A stretch of 34,021 nt of DNA from Kofleriaceae bacterium (GTDB taxonomy: Bacteria; Myxococcota_A; Polyangia; Haliangiales; Haliangiaceae): contig JANXOP010000241.1 in assembly GCA_025357755.1 (NCBI GenBank), positions 1 to 34,021 on the forward strand, in the 5' to 3' direction. The notes beneath the pieces are model-generated. The model searched no databases, had not been told where the DNA came from, and worked only from the letters and a program-made list of their open reading frames with translations. The position numbers were made by a program, and so were the translations under genes. Positions 33,233-34,021 of this stretch are shown here, in pieces (positions within the stretch are counted from its first letter, which is position 1; every line of letters begins with the position of its first letter).

Positions 33233-34021
33233 GTGACTGTCGTCGGACCGCCGACCAATCCGGGTCGTTTGCCGTTCACGTTTCACGTCCATGGTGGCGT
33301 GGGTCGACTCGCGCTTGTCGACGTGCACGCCGGGCCGCTTCACATCGAGCGGCTCGAGCTCGACGTCAATGATCTGGGTACGAACCCGGGCAACACGCAG
33401 GCGGAGAAGTATCAGCGCCGTCGCACGCGGCTGCGCACGCTCGTGGTCCGCGCACCAGTCGCGGCGCTCGATGCGGGTGTCGAGTCCGCGCGGCGCCATC
33501 TCGCCGGCCTCGGAATCACGCACGTCAGCGCGAAGCTGTGCGACGGGTTCGTCGCGGTGCGTGCGCGTGCGGCCGATGGTCTCGCCGCGGCGGATCTCAC
33601 GTTCCGGATCCAGGTCGCGAACACCGGCACGCACCTCCGCGCGCTCGCGAGTCACGTGCGCGTGCATGGCCATCTACCGACGCCCGGCCCGGCGATCGCC
33701 GATCGGATCCTCGCCGCACTCCTCGATGCGACCGACGTGGTCGGGGTGCTCGAGCGGCCGCACGTGCGAGGCCTGTGTGATGTCGAGATCGATCTGGTCG
33801 GTGCGCTGCTCTGGCACCTGATGCCGCCCGCCGGTTGGCGCTTGCCCGCGATCAGCGACGTCGAGCTTGCCTCGGTGCGGATCGGTCGCGCCGCGATCGA
33901 GATCGCGTTCGGCCCGCCCGGTAGCCGCAACGGCAGCTCGCCGGATGTCCGGCTCGCCGTCCAGCTCGCGGCGGCCCACGATCTCATGCACTCGGCCGAC
34001 GAGCAGCTCCGCGAAGGTCAC
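33233..34021 (+). CDS. Unrecognised protein, N-terminal part (runs off the right edge)
   Basis: The GTG at 33233, 27 bases after the PpiD-like stop, opens a frame with no stop for 263 codons to the edge. MTVVGPPTNPGRLPFTFHVH begins it, with no signal peptide or long hydrophobic helix. The remainder looks like an evolved mixed alpha/beta protein (for example GRLALVDVHAGPLHIERLEL, LDAGVESARRHLAGLGITHV, DLTFRIQVANTGTHLRALAS), with normal GC-rich codon use. A run LVVRAPVAAL and the amphipathic strands suggest a lipid-binding or beta-sandwich fold, but I recognise no family. Alternative frames on either strand here are shorter or antisense. Confidence 0.65.
   Translation, partial: MTVVGPPTNPGRLPFTFHVHGGVGRLALVDVHAGPLHIERLELDVNDLGTNPGNTQAEKYQRRRTRLRTLVVRAPVAALDAGVESARRHLAGLGITHVSAKLCDGFVAVRARAADGLAAADLTFRIQVANTGTHLRALASHVRVHGHLPTPGPAIADRILAALLDATDVVGVLERPHVRGLCDVEIDLVGALLWHLMPPAGWRLPAISDVELASVRIGRAAIEIAFGPPGSRNGSSPDVRLAVQLAAAHDLMHSADEQLREGH

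Noticed and set aside
32252..33673. A 473-codon minus frame across the PpiD-like gene and the last gene
   Set aside because: Antisense to the PpiD-like coding region with clear anchor and parvulin segments; composition is typical of antisense frames.

Overview
The window is GC-rich bacterial chromosome, densely coding, with many GTG starts and 4-base stop/start overlaps (GTGA or ATGA). Gene content (FrzE/Pkn-style membrane Ser/Thr kinase, extended TrmFO and TopA, many lipoproteins, Tat lipoprotein oxidase, mreBCD-mrdA-rodA block) suggests a Myxococcota-like (former deltaproteobacterial) Gram-negative; that placement is inference, since no rRNA gene is present. I see no tRNA, rRNA, CRISPR array, insertion sequence, integrase of phage type or replication origin.

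Layout. (1) 1-5981, minus strand: the N-terminal part of an unidentified protein, then argD, hslU, hslV, an intergenic stretch holding a large imperfect palindrome, a PH-like membrane protein gene, and xerC. (2) 6218-9408, plus strand: a dihaem cytochrome c peroxidase-like protein and a membrane Ser/Thr kinase with an extracytoplasmic region. (3) 9412-15061, minus: SDR oxidoreductase, trmFO, topA, dprA. Read in the direction of transcription, dprA-topA-trmFO-(SDR)-//-xerC-(PH gene)-hslV-hslU-argD is the old gene order known from Bacillus subtilis (smf-topA-trmFO-codV-clpQ-clpY), here interrupted by inserted genes. (4) 15177-17296, minus: a CpoB/YbgF-like TPR lipoprotein and a secreted LysM protein. 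(5) 17376-18035, plus: a Tpx-type lipoprotein lacking the usual resolving cysteine. (6) 18028-21420, minus: a small conserved-looking protein, HemX/CcsA-like membrane protein, hemA, hemC (tetrapyrrole synthesis). (7) 21494-23891, plus: trxA, a small Cys-rich lipoprotein, a Tat-dependent flavin amine oxidase-like lipoprotein. (8) 23888-25267, minus: a fusion of RNA 2'-phosphotransferase (KptA/Tpt1) with a TIGR02452/bacterial-PARG-type macrodomain. (9) 25348-30989, minus: mreB, mreC, mreD, mrdA (PBP2), rodA, the rod-shape elongasome. (10) 31154-34021, plus: a PpiD-like periplasmic folding factor and a partial unrecognised gene.

The most unusual content is the KptA-PARG-like fusion, which puts an NAD-consuming RNA 2'-phosphate/ADP-ribosyl transferase and an ADP-ribose-processing domain on one chain. 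Next are the roughly 210-260 bp palindrome upstream of hslV, a roughly 60-residue in-frame insertion in TrmFO carrying a C(UUCG)G hairpin, and the one-cysteine Tpx lipoprotein.
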